Below, in pieces: positions 1 through 11,985 of a DNA stretch of 64,000 nucleotides. The first letter of the stretch is position 1, and the number at the start of each line of letters is the position of its first letter. The stretch lies in contig NC_065888.1 of the NCBI RefSeq assembly GCF_905147045.1, positions 10,235,001-10,299,000 of the forward strand, given 5' to 3'. The stretch is from Nymphalis io. Lineage: Eukaryota > Arthropoda > Insecta > Lepidoptera > Nymphalidae. The notes below the pieces were generated by a model, which had not been told where the DNA came from, made no database searches, and worked only from the letters and a program-made list of their open reading frames with translations. Position numbers and translations under genes: made by a program.

Positions 1-258
1 AATACACATGTATAGTTTTTATTTATTGGCTTAAAATTCTCATTGAATCTTGTATGAAATTAGTCTGTTACTTTACAATTTCAGTATATTTAAATTGATA
101 GTTTAACGGAAACGAGTTGAAAAGCGAAAATATGAAAAAAGTGGTCGTGAATGGACGCCCGGCAGAAGTGAAAAATTGAATTAATGGTTATTGAAAGAAT
201 TTATAATTAAAGAAGACCAATAAATAAAAAAATAGAATTTACATTGGTAAAATATTTT
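1..258. other. AT-rich noncoding DNA
   Basis: I see no gene or recognisable repeat in this stretch, only AT-rich sequence with a short GC-richer patch around 150-170. Confidence 0.5.
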
Positions 259-259
259 A

Positions 260-480
260 TTGCAATTGCAGTATATACACAGAGAGAAGGAATGAAGTAT
301 GTATATAGTATACGCGCCACGCACTTACAAGGCACAAGGGAGCAGAGCGGCGACGAAGAAAGTGCACAATGGCATGAGTCTGCATTATGTCGTCTACTGA
401 CACGGCATTCGAGTGATCTTACCCCTAAGGCGCGTCAATAGAAGTTTCACATCAAAAGTGATGAGCAAATGGGGTAATGA
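260..480. repeat. Probable transposable-element fragment
   Basis: This block is richer in G and C than its surroundings. Near 430-462 it carries a short segment (gcgt, then gaagtttcacatcaaaa) that recurs near 33875 and, diverged, near 34460. A segment shared by three places suggests the tail of an unnamed dispersed repeat. The 65-codon open frame across it (244-441) looks like chance. Confidence 0.35.
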
Positions 481-558
481 GAAAAATAAATCATTTACAT
501 GGTTTGAACGTATGTGTTGGATGAAATTCTTCCACAAACTTTTCTTTTAAAATTTTAT

Positions 559-645
559 AGGTAAGCGTGCTACATCCTAGACCGTGTCGATGCTTAACAT
601 CAGGCAAGTCAACGGTCAAACGCTGGCCTATTAATTATTATAAAT
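559..645 (+). repeat. Fragment of a lepidopteran dispersed repeat
   Basis: The segment contains ttaacatcaggcaagtcaac followed by aacgctggccta. It resembles the ttaccatcaggtgg terminus of A-tailed lepidopteran repeats seen at 31098-31155 and, in reverse complement, at 47664-47958. I assign it to that kind of terminus with low confidence. Confidence 0.3.
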
Positions 646-1514
646 AAAGAAGCCTAGGACCAGCAGAGGGACATTTATAGAAAGTTACTCAATATTTCTT
701 TATTATAAATGTGACATGCACATATGTGACTAACCGGGAGCACAACAGACCTTATTCTAAGCCCTTGTAAACCCTTTCCTACCTACACAATGTTATTTAG
801 AATCGAAATAAAAAAAAAACATTAAAAATATATTCCTACTTTTGATTATTTTAACAATACCACAAAGTAACTCAATGCAAAGTGAAAATAACTGAAATGA
901 TAGAATCCAATTATTTTGTTGATGGAATTCAAAGTGCACTCCAAATGTTTGTTAAGCAAATGACAATGTACGTGGATCGTCTTGTTCCAAATAGGCTTGT
1001 TCATCTGAATGACTTCGCACGTTCGCATAATATTATATAATACATAAAAAACAAATACAATATATTTTACTTTGTACATAATTATAATGTGTACTTGCGT
1101 TCATTGGTCATAAATCATTATCAAGCAATGAGTCGATTTATATTAAGATAAAAAGAAAACTCAATTATTTAAAAAGTATTTGATGTACATAATTGTTACG
1201 TGTACTTGTGTGTGTTTCATTTTAGGTATGTATAATAGTTGAAAGGCCGAACAATAATGCATCAAAGATGGTGGTATTAATTGCACGCATGTTAATGCTA
1301 TACTAGCAAATCCACCTCTCTATACAGTTGTTCGATCTATGGCACCCATACCGTGTTCTTTGTCATCGTTCAACGCGCTCTTGTACAATAACCCTCAGTG
1401 GGAACTTTATAATGAGAAGTGGTCTCTTATAATATCTGATATCTTGAAATACTCTGATTATTACTCAATATAATATTATAATTTATAATGGTTTCATTTT
1501 ATAATAAATCACAA
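646..1514. other. AT-rich noncoding DNA
   Basis: No gene or repeat is recognised. The small minus-strand open frame at 846-1079 has no protein-like features beyond hydrophobic runs expected from AT-rich DNA. Confidence 0.5.
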
Positions 1515-1790
1515 TTGCATACCTTTTCAAGAACAAGTTTGGAGTTTCTTCCAAGACGCCGATTTCTTCGGGTTAGTGAATACACATTTGGCAGTATTTT
1601 ATCTAATACGAAAGATTCCTGTTGTTGTTTCTTGATGTTTTCCTCCACCACCTAGTTGACGGGAACTATAATCACAAATTGAGCAATTTATGATATCCCG
1701 GATTTAAGCCACCACCATTGTGGTGGTGTTTGCTAAGGTTGAACTCGCAATCATCGGTTAAGATTCTCGTCTTATATCTCATCATTCATT
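1515..1790 (-). repeat. Degraded Metulj-like tRNA-derived SINE
   Basis: Read on the minus strand, this matches better copies such as 33916-34218 in order: ggttgaactcgcaatcatcggttaag (as written on the plus strand, in two parts) for the tRNA-like head, the gatgttttcctccaccacc block, and the gcgggttggtggaatac block near 1567. Many substitutions and insertions show age. An 8-bp inverted repeat (caccacca ... tggtggtg, about 1710-1730) sits inside it. Confidence 0.6.
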
Positions 1791-3220
1791 CACTCATTCA
1801 CATTCAGTCATTATCTCACTGGGCAGTGATTAGAAGATGTCACGGGTCCAGGACTCAAATGAGTCTTTGTTTTTATGAAAATATATGAAAAAGCAGAAAT
1901 TAGTAAATTTTTGCATGCAATAGAGAAAATGTTATACGGATTATTACAATTCAAAATATTTCTAAAACGTATATCTATCTTCTTTAGAAGTAGAAAGGAG
2001 AATTGAGTTTAACTTAATGTCGTTAAATGTTATCACGAAAGCTCTGCATGTTGTTCTTATTCCTTTACCGAAGACTCCACAGATACTTATGCCTGCTTGC
2101 CGTAGATAAAGGCTTTCGCAGTGTTAAATACAGAATATTGCGAATTTACCCAACCATTTACATAAATATGACGATTGGTTCATTGAAATCGTAATTAGAG
2201 AGAATCCATTTGTGATTTTTGTAACTGATGGTCACTAAAATATTAATTAAAATATCGTCGAAAGGATAACTCTTTTCACTGACAAGAACATTGTTATATT
2301 TGTTGACTTTAATTGCTCTTCTAGTAATTGTTTTCAGCTCGCTGCATTTTGAAATATCAGATATTTCCTAGAATTTAATCAAGTAAATTTCGATGCATTT
2401 CGCTCTTCGATGCAAGTAGTCTAGTCTAGTGCTACCGTCCTATTATTCAAAATGGTACAAATGTCGTTTGATTTCGCTTTTGACACGCCGACACGCAATG
2501 TGTGAACGAATTTATCCGGCTTTTAAAATCAACTTCAATGCAGCTTTTCTCACAGTACTTACTGAAGCGTTACAGACGATAGGCACTAAATAGAACGTTC
2601 ACATACAATAGCAGTGATTGCTGCACCCGAAAGCAAATAGGTAGTAGACTTGGGAGGTCTGACCTAATTGAAATAGTTGGGTTATGAATTCATTTCGGAC
2701 TAGACAGTGCTTTTGAATCTGGAAGTAGAGCTGTCGATGTATTAAAATTAATCCAATCTATCTGCGTGCCAAATTTTCAATTCTAATTAGATATTATGTT
2801 GTGCTTACTTCTGACCAAGAGTTTTATGTTTAATTTATATTCATGGAAATCTATATATTATATTTATATAATGTAAAAGATTTATATATTTCTAAATTGT
2901 TTCTGTACAACACAGAAACAAGTCAGAAATCATTACAAGAATAATGAATACATTTTTTTTCCCCTTTTCTGGCGTGTATCTACGCTATTTGAGCGCAAAA
3001 TATTCTGCCAATGTCACGTATAAAATAGATGACACATATGATATGAGATTATTTGGTTTCAAATTTTGAATCGTTTAATATAATGAACACATGAACAAAA
3101 ATATTATTTTGTCAATGTCAAATGACCTTGAAATGTTAAACAAAAAGATTTAAAAAAATATATATTTAAAAAATATATAAGTAATTTAAAGTAAAAACAT
3201 TGATAATAATTTGGGTCCCG
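1791..3220. other. AT-rich noncoding DNA
   Basis: No gene is seen. A short imperfect hairpin lies at about 2890-2931 (ttgtttctgt ... acagaaacaa, 5-base loop). The patch at 2440-2680 is of higher complexity but I do not recognise it. Confidence 0.45.
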
Positions 3221-3221
3221 T

Positions 3222-3330
3222 AAATGGAGTTCCTTTGTCAGAGGAAGGAAACGAGCCTTGCGAATGTTTGTTGGCGGTAAACAATGAGTCTGCAAATTGC
3301 GGCCGACAACTTCGTTTTGTTGATGCGAAT
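3222..3330 (+). repeat. Copy 1 of an inverted dispersed pair
   Basis: This segment shares most of its bases with the reverse complement of 52983-53092. The shared landmarks in order are gttcctttg, ggaaggaaa, gcgaatgtttgt, gtctgcaa, ttgcggccga and ttgttgatgc. The family is not recognised. It could be an old transposable-element piece or a duplicated noncoding element. Confidence 0.6.
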
Positions 3331-3896
3331 CAAAGCACTAACAAAATAGAGTCAGCAACAAAATCCTAATGTAAATTCCTAAGCACGTTTATTCAGTAAT
3401 TAACATTTACATGAATAAAATTTAACTCTGTATGTACTTTTGAAATTCAAACATGTTACATTAATAACATTCTAATTACATTTAAAAATTGTTTGAATAT
3501 TTTGTAAATGTTTTCATATTATATTTTAAATTATAAGATTTTAATAAATATCCTTCTAAACAAAATTCTGCCTTTGACTAGTCAACTGTGCATGGAGTGT
3601 GTATGCAAATACAAGTGAATTCTCCATCTCCTTCTTCCCTCACTTTTTTAGTTCGATTGGACGGCATTTCGACTTATAAAGGAGAGAGATGATGCACAAA
3701 AATGTTTTTTTTTTCCATTTCTCGCTAAGAACTCAAGGTCGCTCAAGATCACAAGCTCGTAATATTAATTATGTCACTAAACTCCTGACCAGGCCGTGAC
3801 CCTGCATTCCGTTTCGGGGTTTCGAATTCAATTCCGCCACAAATTTGGGTGTACAATACACAAGTATGTGTTATATATTTATACATCTATTCAAAT
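3331..3896. other. AT-rich noncoding DNA
   Basis: No gene or named repeat is seen. Homopolymer T runs occur near 3700-3715. Confidence 0.45.
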
Positions 3897-4143
3897 GCAT
3901 ATGGGCCACCTGATCCTAAGTGGTAACCAACACCCATAGACAGAGACATTGTATGAAATATTAACCATCGCTTACATCGCCAATGCGCCCCCAATCTTGG
4001 GGACTAAGATGTCCTTTGTCCCTATATTTACACTGGCTCGCTCACCGGAACACTACAATACCAAATACTGCTGTTTTACGGTAAAATATCTGATGAGTGG
4101 GTGGTACCTGCCCAGACGAGCTGACACAAAGCCCGACCACCAG
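3897..4143 (-). repeat. A-tailed repeat family, truncated copy
   Basis: Plus-strand landmarks atgggccacctgat, ttaaccatcgcttacatcgc, cactggctcgctcacc, gctgttttacggtaaaatat, gatgagtgggtggtacc and cgaccaccag are those of the 47664-47958 copy. Other copies show an A-run at the far end, so the sense strand is taken as minus. The A-rich end is missing here, so this copy is truncated at its sense 3' end. The 65-codon open frame at 3949-4146 is an accident of the repeat. Confidence 0.75.
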
Positions 4144-6899
4144 TGATTATATGTAAATATGTATATCAGTTGGATGCTACTTCTAACACAGGCTAGAAGT
4201 TGCCTATCTCAGGAGCTGACGACCGAGTGTGTATTTTAAATTAAAAAAAGACTTAGTAGTATTACAACGTCACATTCTAGGCGTGCCAACAATAAATCAT
4301 TGTCATATTATAATTTGAAGAGAAAATGTTTGATGAAATGAAAAATAAAATTTATAACTTTTTGATAAACTTCAGTCTATTATAACACTGTCAATATGGT
4401 CGTAGAAAAAATATCTCCATACCCTCTGCTCGATTTAATTTTATTAAAAGAGTAATAGGAAATCTAAGCAACAGAATCTCAATATTGTATCGTACCCATT
4501 GTATTCGATATAACAATAGCCTTTGATTCAGTTTTACCAAAATATTGATAAGCATTAACCCTGTACAATATTTCAAATAAGTTTTTAATTTGCTGTCAGC
4601 TTGAAATACCCGTGACAGAAGTTCTTGCTCTTTAATAAAAGTTCATATAAAATTAAAATCATACAGAAAGTAAGAAAAGACAAAACGAAAACCATAACCG
4701 AAATACTTATATACTCAAATAAGTGTGTTTTTGTGTACGTGCGTGTGTAACCTAGTCATCATACTAATATTACGGTAGAGAGGTAAGTTTTACTTGTTTG
4801 TTTTTTTTTCGGATTCAAGTAAAAACAACTATTTCGATTGATTTGACGGTTTTATATTACTTTAGTTTTTGGACCAACATATTTTTATAGCAATTTAATA
4901 TATTCCATCTTTGTTGAGATATGTCTCATTAGGGCGGGCATAGTCAAAGAGAAAATTGTGGATCTAGGCGCTTTCGAAGCGAACGCTGCAAAACCTATAA
5001 CAGATAGACAGTCCAAAAAATTGCTGTTAATTTTTACCCGTTTTATGAAATGTACCCTTATGGGTAACTCATTCACGCTAATATGTATATGATGATTTAA
5101 TTTATTTCATTTAAATTATAATAAAAATACAGGACAAAATTCTGACATGGTTTATTTGTGACATTAATTTGTGTTTATTGTGGTTTATTTGTGATTATTG
5201 TGAATATCAAAATAATCTTTGATATGAGCTAACAAAGTAACAGCTTTATGTAGACACTTGGCCTAGGAGTATAACATTTTTAACTTCTGGTTCACTACTG
5301 AGATTTTTTAATAGGTGTTAAGGGATTAACACTGAGTATAAACAGTTGTACCGATAAATATCAGCAATAAAAACACGGCATTCATATGATAAAATAAATT
5401 TAAAATAAATATTTGTAATTAATCCAATAGAGTAATTGATTATCTTTATTTAATTACTAAAGTAAAACGATAATATATGTAGCCTGTGATAACCAACATA
5501 TCGACGCACATATGTACAATTTTCTATTACATATGTAGTTGACGCAGCAAAAGCAGTAAAAATAATTTCAAGCCATTGCCTACGGCGTAAACAACATGTT
5601 TATTATTTAAGAAATGACCCTTGAATGCCGTTAACGACATTGGATGTTGATGCAAATAAGGTGTTTTTCCCAAATTATTAACGAAGTTATACAGATTTAG
5701 CGAAAACACAAAAGAAATCAAAACAGAAAGCTAATTGCTTCATGTTATTTTATGTTTATGCCACGATAGTTGTTTTTATTGTATCACAAACTGCTTATAG
5801 TATGTACTTATAGTATTTGTGTGCTTGCTATATCATAGAATGTATCTGATATTTTACACGTGCATGATGGACAATCTCTTATTTATGTATATAATTTTTT
5901 TCCTTCTTAGGTTGCTTAAAAAAATTTTTTTAAGGGATAAACAACTTCTTATATTAAGTTCCAAATTTACCGCTAAGCTGAGTAGGCCAGACATGAAGCG
6001 CCTTCTAACCCAAAAAAAACAAACCCAAAAATTTGCTTCACAGGTAGACAGGGGCAGCAATCTTCCTTAGGCCTATAAGAGCAAAAGTATCAAATACACC
6101 CCTGCTCACTCGCCAACAATGTATTAAAAATCAACAGATAATAATTATGAAAGGAACTGTCAGGACTATCAAGAGATTCTGTTTGAGGTTTCAGGCAGTT
6201 AAATATTGTAATTCGATGGATAATTACAACGGTCATATAGGACGGTTGATTACAGAGACTCAAAGTGTAGTTAAATACTTAATTACTAGTGTATTAACCA
6301 TTCATACTAAATGGTTTCGTGTCATAATCAATAAATCAAAATTAAATGTAGTGTTTAGGGTTTAATTGTAATTAGATAAATAAACGCATTGATAGATATT
6401 TTCGCAAATACTTTAGAAGCTTTCGAAACGTCAATGTAATTTTAACGCTATAAAATGCCTAAATCAATTGACGATTAAATATTTCTTGATTATTTATTAA
6501 CAAGACTGCCTAAAAAGGATTGCAATGCTTTCTCGGTACATGTATGTATGTATGATAATATAAGAATATGAGTGTCTATGCTATATTTCTTTTAGATGTA
6601 CTTGGACGTACGAGGTATCATTAGAATCTTTACATCATCCCGAGCAACACTGGCTAGGGATACTATAAAATTTCTATTATTTAAACTTTGTTTCGTTGAT
6701 CTCAAACATATTATTGAGATCTACTTCTAATTCTGTCTATATTCCGTATGTCTCTTATATGTTAGGTTAAGACATAAAATCTCTGTTACTTGTAGGTATT
6801 ACAACTATACAAGCAAAACAATAATCTACAAATTCGATCCTATATATTTTGATAATAAAAACATCAGTAAAGTAATCATTGTAATATCACTGCTGGGAA
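4144..6899. other. Long AT-rich noncoding stretch
   Basis: No gene is recognised. Notable small structures are a twice-repeated tggtttatttgtga (5149-5162 and 5181-5194) and a perfect 20-bp A/T palindrome at 5915-5934. Sequence near 4760-4800 (actaatattacgg) resembles the edge of lepidopteran repeats that end in tttataatatta. All open frames here are short and without protein-like composition. Confidence 0.45.
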
Positions 6900-7095
6900 A
6901 AATTGTCTTTTATTAGAAGTAGGTTTGGTGCTCTTTCTATTGCTCACGGTGCAGGGTTTCATTATGTTTTCCTTCACCGCCAGTCATGATATCTATTATA
7001 AACACATATATGAATAAAGCACATTAAAACACTTCGGTGATACTTGCCCGTGTTCGAAACCGCATTCTTCGGTTAAGATGTTATTATTAAGTGTT
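6900..7095 (-). repeat. Degraded Metulj-like SINE
   Basis: Plus-strand text gatgttttcc-type block (tatgttttccttcaccgcc near 6965), then the cttgcccgtgttcgaaacc block and cttcggttaagat near 7070 match in order the reverse complement of intact copies. The B-box counterpart (ggtttcgaacacg) is still visible. The 3' half of the SINE is mostly lost. Confidence 0.6.
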
Positions 7096-8397
7096 CAAAA
7101 TAATAACCATCGATTTAATATTTATAATAATTGTACACAGAGCGTATAATAGCAGGCTGCTGTACTCGTATATAGTTTTACCAATTAATGTAGTTACCGA
7201 CTCTCTAGTTGTTAGGACTTGTCTCGTATTAGTTTAACTTTATACAATTTCCGCCGCGAGGAAATCCAATTAGCAATATCATCCGGTCACAAGCATAACG
7301 GGGACTGCGCCTCTGATACAGTTAACATACTACAAATTGATGTAAATTTACTTAATTCGATAATACTCGAAGTGATTTTCATAGTGATATATTTACATGT
7401 TATTCTTATAACGTTTTCAGCAATCGTTAACCATTACTAAAATGTTTATTGTATATTTAAAACTAATTTTAATAAATAAATACCTTGCTTAAAAATTAAT
7501 CTGCATACACAACTATAAACTTATATATTTATATGTTTCCAATAACAAAGCAGTCACTTTTTGATCAATATTTTTATCTTGCTTTGTCTCGTCTTTGTCT
7601 TACACTGACTTTTATTTGTTAACTTTTAGTGATAAATATAAGTATTAATTATTTTATAATCAGCGTTACTTAGACAAACGAAGGCTTATAATATATTCAA
7701 TTAATTAACACTCAAATTTTGTTGACTATAGGTTCATATTTGTAACAATATATACATAAGCTATCGTAGAGCATACCAAAAAATAATAAGGCAAGTCGAT
7801 AAAACTTTGTCATTTTATAATCGACTAAATAGATTGGGAAAATAATTGATCGCAAAGGCTGTTGTCGATTCGTATGTAATTCATTCTTTATATATAAGGT
7901 TTAAATACTAATGGTATTTAAGCTAATAACGTGGTTTTACTAATGTCTTACCTATTTCAATTTATATACTTTTGTAAAATAAGTCTCTGAGACGTAACTC
8001 TGAAAACATCCCGACGTTTACTTTCACTGGTCATTTTACGGTCCGTTGCTGGTATACTTTGACTAGACCCATAATAAAAAACCGCACAAAGTTGCACGGA
8101 CCGTAATCAACGTCGTCTTTTACCCGAGCTACGTTCTCCGTGAGCTTTTTTTTTACTAAACGAAAGTTTCATAATTTTAATTGCGCAATTTGATGCCACG
8201 AATTAGAATATTTATTCGGTTGTTTTCGTGCGGTATATATTATATAGAGTTTTGTTCTTGTTATCGTTATTGAATTACAATTCCGTGAATTCAATTACAT
8301 GTTTTATCGACTTCAAAATCCGACCCTCTTCCTTAAATCACCAGCCATTATCAAAGTATTTGCATGCTCATTAAAATTTTTCAATTAACCTAGTTAA
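7096..8397. other. Noncoding DNA with a higher-complexity patch
   Basis: No gene is seen. The patch around 7240-7325 has more G and C and few simple repeats, which could mark an unrecognised element or conserved noncoding DNA; sequence alone cannot tell. Confidence 0.4.
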
Positions 8398-8673
8398 TTG
8401 AAAGATATATACTTGGAAGTACCTGTAAAAGGCATTTTCGATGGTAGATACCGATTACAGCCCATTCTACAAAGCGTCCACAACGCTTATGATTTTTTAC
8501 GTGATTCGCTTGACTTTGACCACGTATTTCAAAATAATATGTGGCGAATACGGATGGTTGAGACTCTCTTTACTCAATTAACGGATGTGGTAAGCAAAAG
8601 AAAACCTTTAGTCAGCTTTTTCAACGCCCACGGTTTGAAATGCGGTGTCTATTCCGAAACGACAACGCAATAA
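8398..8673 (+). other. Open frame of unknown origin, possibly a coding remnant
   Basis: A frame of 91 codons begins at a TTG codon, so it has no ATG at its edge and may be part of something longer. Its composition is more protein-like than other small frames here: it contains DGRYRLQPILQS and SKRKPLVSFFNAHGLKC, with charged and aromatic residues well mixed. I do not recognise a family and see no clear splice signals. It could be a broken exon, an old transposon frame or chance. A strong hairpin starts about 55 bp downstream. Confidence 0.2.
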
Positions 8674-8726
8674 ATGCCGATCGAATTTCTCTTACTAATG
8701 CATGAAGTGAAGGCTTATCCTTTGCA

Positions 8727-8792
8727 TTCATAAAAAATTAAGATGTAATTTATTACAGATATATAATAAATTTCATCTTAATGTTTTATGAA
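8727..8792. repeat. 29-bp hairpin with 8-base loop
   Basis: The arms 8727-8755 and 8764-8792 are complementary at 27 of 29 positions around the loop 8756-8763. The size fits a pre-miRNA or a hairpin-type MITE remnant. It is rich in A and T, which makes chance pairing easier, but not over 27 pairs. Confidence 0.7.
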
Positions 8793-10383
8793 ATTTTATA
8801 TATTACAATATACTCTGAGTTTTTACCTACCGCAGAGTACGTTTATTAATATTGAATATTCATACTGTTATATATATTTACAGACAACATATTATTTGTC
8901 AAAATATATCCTATTCGTTCTGAAACGTGTTCTATTTTAGCTATACAGAAATGAATTAATAGGATTCCGAGTTTCATATAAAAATCCTTTTAAAAACCTT
9001 CTCACGAAAGTCTTTAGATATAAATATATTTCTTTTAATTTCACCGGGCCACGCTTCAGCATGACTGCCCATTACGAGATAATTAAAGCGCTTCTATCTG
9101 CTCTCATTTGAAACAAGGTTCACCTTTCACTTAGAGTTTATCTCTGCTTCAAGATCTTTTATACTAATAACTATATAGCAATGACGGTGACAAAAACTGC
9201 AAATGTTTTTGTAGCACCAGTCACGATTTAGAAATATTCTTCATTTTAAATTTATTTGTTAATGATTTATTCATCGTTACTTCTATAAATAATGTTCTCA
9301 CGCTCATACTCGCTCACTGTGAAGCTATTATTGTAGCTACGGGAATGGCTATAAATAAATATACATATATAACTTAGGTTTACGACTAAAAGTAGTCACC
9401 CCAATTTTTTTCCGAATATTTGGCGGTAGTTAGGGCCCAAGCAAAAAGTCTTACAATAAATAATGTTGTTGTTTAATTATATAATGTTAAACATACATGA
9501 ACCAGCTATGTCGTACGCGAGTAAGATTTTATTGTACCCTTAGATTGCTTGCACACATTTTTATCTACGACATATGTTACACATCAATTTAAAAATCTTA
9601 GGTTTACTAAAACACATAGATCTGGAAGCTCTTAGACTATAATGAAACTTGCTTCCTCCTTAAATGATTAGTCTCAATCCAAAAATAAGTTTGTTGCTAG
9701 TCCCCTCGTCAAAATTTACATTCTGAATCCTATCAATATGATATTATGCTTTTTAAAGCCTACTTAATTGAAATATGAATGCAAATGATTATAAGAATTA
9801 ATAAAAGTTCCTTTAATATCACAAAATCATTGCACATAGCAATTATACTGTCGGCTATAAATAAAAACCAAATGGTTCCTTCATTTTCATGTGTGCGGAA
9901 CGCTGGAAAGCCTTGGGTATACTCCGCATAATGAAGATTTGTGGTGGGTAATAAAATACTATTGTGCTCCCATCTCTTTGTATCGCCATTCACAAAGCCG
10001 GACACAGGAAAGTCAGTGATTACGTTCGGTAGGAAAATTCCCGAGATCCCATTAAAATAATTTATTAACTTTTCATATCAGAATTATTTATTTTAGTTAA
10101 GTTGACTTTTATTATTATTATAAATAAATTTAAAGTTTTAACATAATTTAAATAGTTATACGTTACTAATTTTGAATGAAATTATTATCTGAACAATTTA
10201 TCTCTGAAAGAAAAACATGAGGGATCGTACATGTGTCCGAATTAAAAAAATTCCCACGCTTATCCATCAACTCGCTCGATTTTTCAAACAATAGAACATT
10301 TAAGGGCGAGGTATTTAACGTTGTATGAAAAATTTAGCTATACTCCGACACAACATATCACATCTAAGATGTTTATGCTATTA
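8793..10383. other. AT-rich noncoding DNA
   Basis: No gene or recognised repeat. The minus-strand 81-codon frame at 9760-10005 has no family features that I can name. Confidence 0.45.
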
Positions 10384-10495
10384 CCAATTAAGCTATGCAT
10401 CCGAGTAATTGCAATTTCAAAGGTTTATTATAATACTATGTACTTACCTATGTAATCTATAATTATGCAATTACTCGGATGTATAAAATAATTGG
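10384..10495. repeat. Inverted repeat, MITE-like
   Basis: Arms 10384-10413 and 10466-10495 are complementary at 26 of 30 positions, including an unbroken 16-bp core (catccgagtaattgca). They enclose 52 AT-rich bases. Total length is 112 bp. This is the shape of a small non-autonomous DNA element or a foldback; no target-site duplication is clear. Confidence 0.65.
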
Positions 10496-11472
10496 AATTT
10501 TGGTAGAATGTGAAGAAGAAAGTGTTAATGTATTTGATTTAAAATCCAAGGTTCTTATTGAATAAAACCTATAATTGAATTGAAACGTTAATTTAAAAAA
10601 ATATGAGCATCAATCTATATAGTGAGAGTGTTTGAGCGCTTAAGGTCCTCGCATACACTTTTAATCACAAGGTATAACTAAATCAGCTTAACCGTATAAT
10701 CGTGGTATAATCCCTTATAAACAACCTTACCAGTAACATATTACCACAATGTTACATTTCGAAATCTATGTACTGACTACACTAACATTGTTTTTACCTA
10801 AACTATCTCATACTTTATGTTAGTTATATCACGTTTCAAATTTGTAGAAATAGCGATTTAATTAATTAAACTTTCTGCCACAATACAAGTTTGAACGCAA
10901 ATGATGGTCGGTATACGTATACGACTCTTTCGACCAATCGTTAACAAAAACTTGTTATCGACTATATATGACTGTAGGGACGCCTTAAAAAGTTGTTTCT
11001 TGGACTTGCTGTAGAATATTCTTTATTTTTGTATCTGTCAATACCAGATTTAATATTCGAGAGCTCTATTTAAGGTCACGTCATCCTCGACTATAGATGT
11101 CATGATTGCATTGTTCTCGGAAAATATTTCCTAACAATATAACTAATTTAAAACGTTTCTATTTCAGCCACTTGATGTTTATAATATGTCGGCGTAAAAC
11201 GTTATTGATCTTTTGAACGAAAATTACAAGTCAAGTGTGCACAGTTCGTATAATACATACCGTTTTGTTGTTCTTGTCTTGCTCATATTCTCAGACGACG
11301 GGTTGGCGAAGTTGATCTCATTAAACGTTTTCTCAAAGACGTATTTCATTTACGGCCCTCGTTTCCCATGAACGATTCTGCAGAGGTGCTTCAATAGTGT
11401 TGGTCAATAGAAATCAAGAATCATTAGAAACTTATACCAATAATTACATAACTCACCTTAACAACACTTTGA
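10496..11472. other. AT-rich noncoding DNA
   Basis: No gene or recognised repeat is seen between the inverted repeat and the SINE that follows. Confidence 0.45.
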
Positions 11473-11745
11473 TGGGCTGGTTAGCGTGATTGGTAAATAC
11501 TTGCCTTCGACGCCGAAAGTTGTGGGTTTGATTCCCAACCAGGACAGACATTTTTGTGCATGAACATGTCTGTTTGTCCTGGGTCTGGGTGAAATTATCT
11601 ATATAAGTATGTATTTACAAAATAAAAGTAATATATGTAGTATATCAGTTGTCTGGTTTCCATAATACAAGCTCTGCTTAGTTTGGGAACAGATGGCCGT
11701 GTGTGAAAAATGTCCCAGGATATTGAAAAATTAAAAAAAATATAT
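11473..11745 (+). repeat. tRNA-derived SINE, second family
   Basis: The head reads like a tRNA gene, with an A-box-like ggttagcgtgattgg at about 11481 and a B-box-like ggtttgattcc at 11525-11535. The body holds gtctgggtgaaatt, the cagttgtctggttt block and gggaacagatggccgtgtg, then an A-rich end (about 11725-11745). RNA polymerase III transcription from the head is the known mode for this class. I recognise the type as a common lepidopteran SINE. It is not Metulj-like. No clear target-site duplication was found. Confidence 0.75.
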
Positions 11746-11894
11746 AATATCGATTAAAAAAAGAAACTAATTAAAATATTATTACCTGTCATCATTTAAT
11801 TTTAATTTTTTAAAACATTTCGGTTGGATCTCTAAAAGTTATCCCGTATTAAAATCTTTATAAATAAAAATGGACGACGGTCACCGTTCGCGCC

Positions 11895-11985
11895 AATTAT
11901 TCTACAACCAAATAATGTTATTTAAAATTACTGTGTTCGGTTTGATAGGTGAGTGTGCTTGTGTAATTGCAGGCATAAGCCAGGC
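11895..11985 (+). repeat. A-tailed repeat family, internal fragment
   Basis: The text gtgttcggtttgataggtga and then tgtaattgcaggca matches the sense strand of other copies (gttccggtttgaagggtgag, tgtaattacaggca). Both ends are missing. Diverged. Confidence 0.5.

Noticed and set aside
5915..5934. 20-bp perfect palindrome
   Set aside because: It is almost entirely A and T homopolymer halves, which arise easily in this background.
11473..11545. tRNA gene
   Set aside because: The A- and B-box-like motifs belong to a SINE head: the sequence runs on into a SINE body with an A-rich end, and acceptor-stem pairing is not evident.
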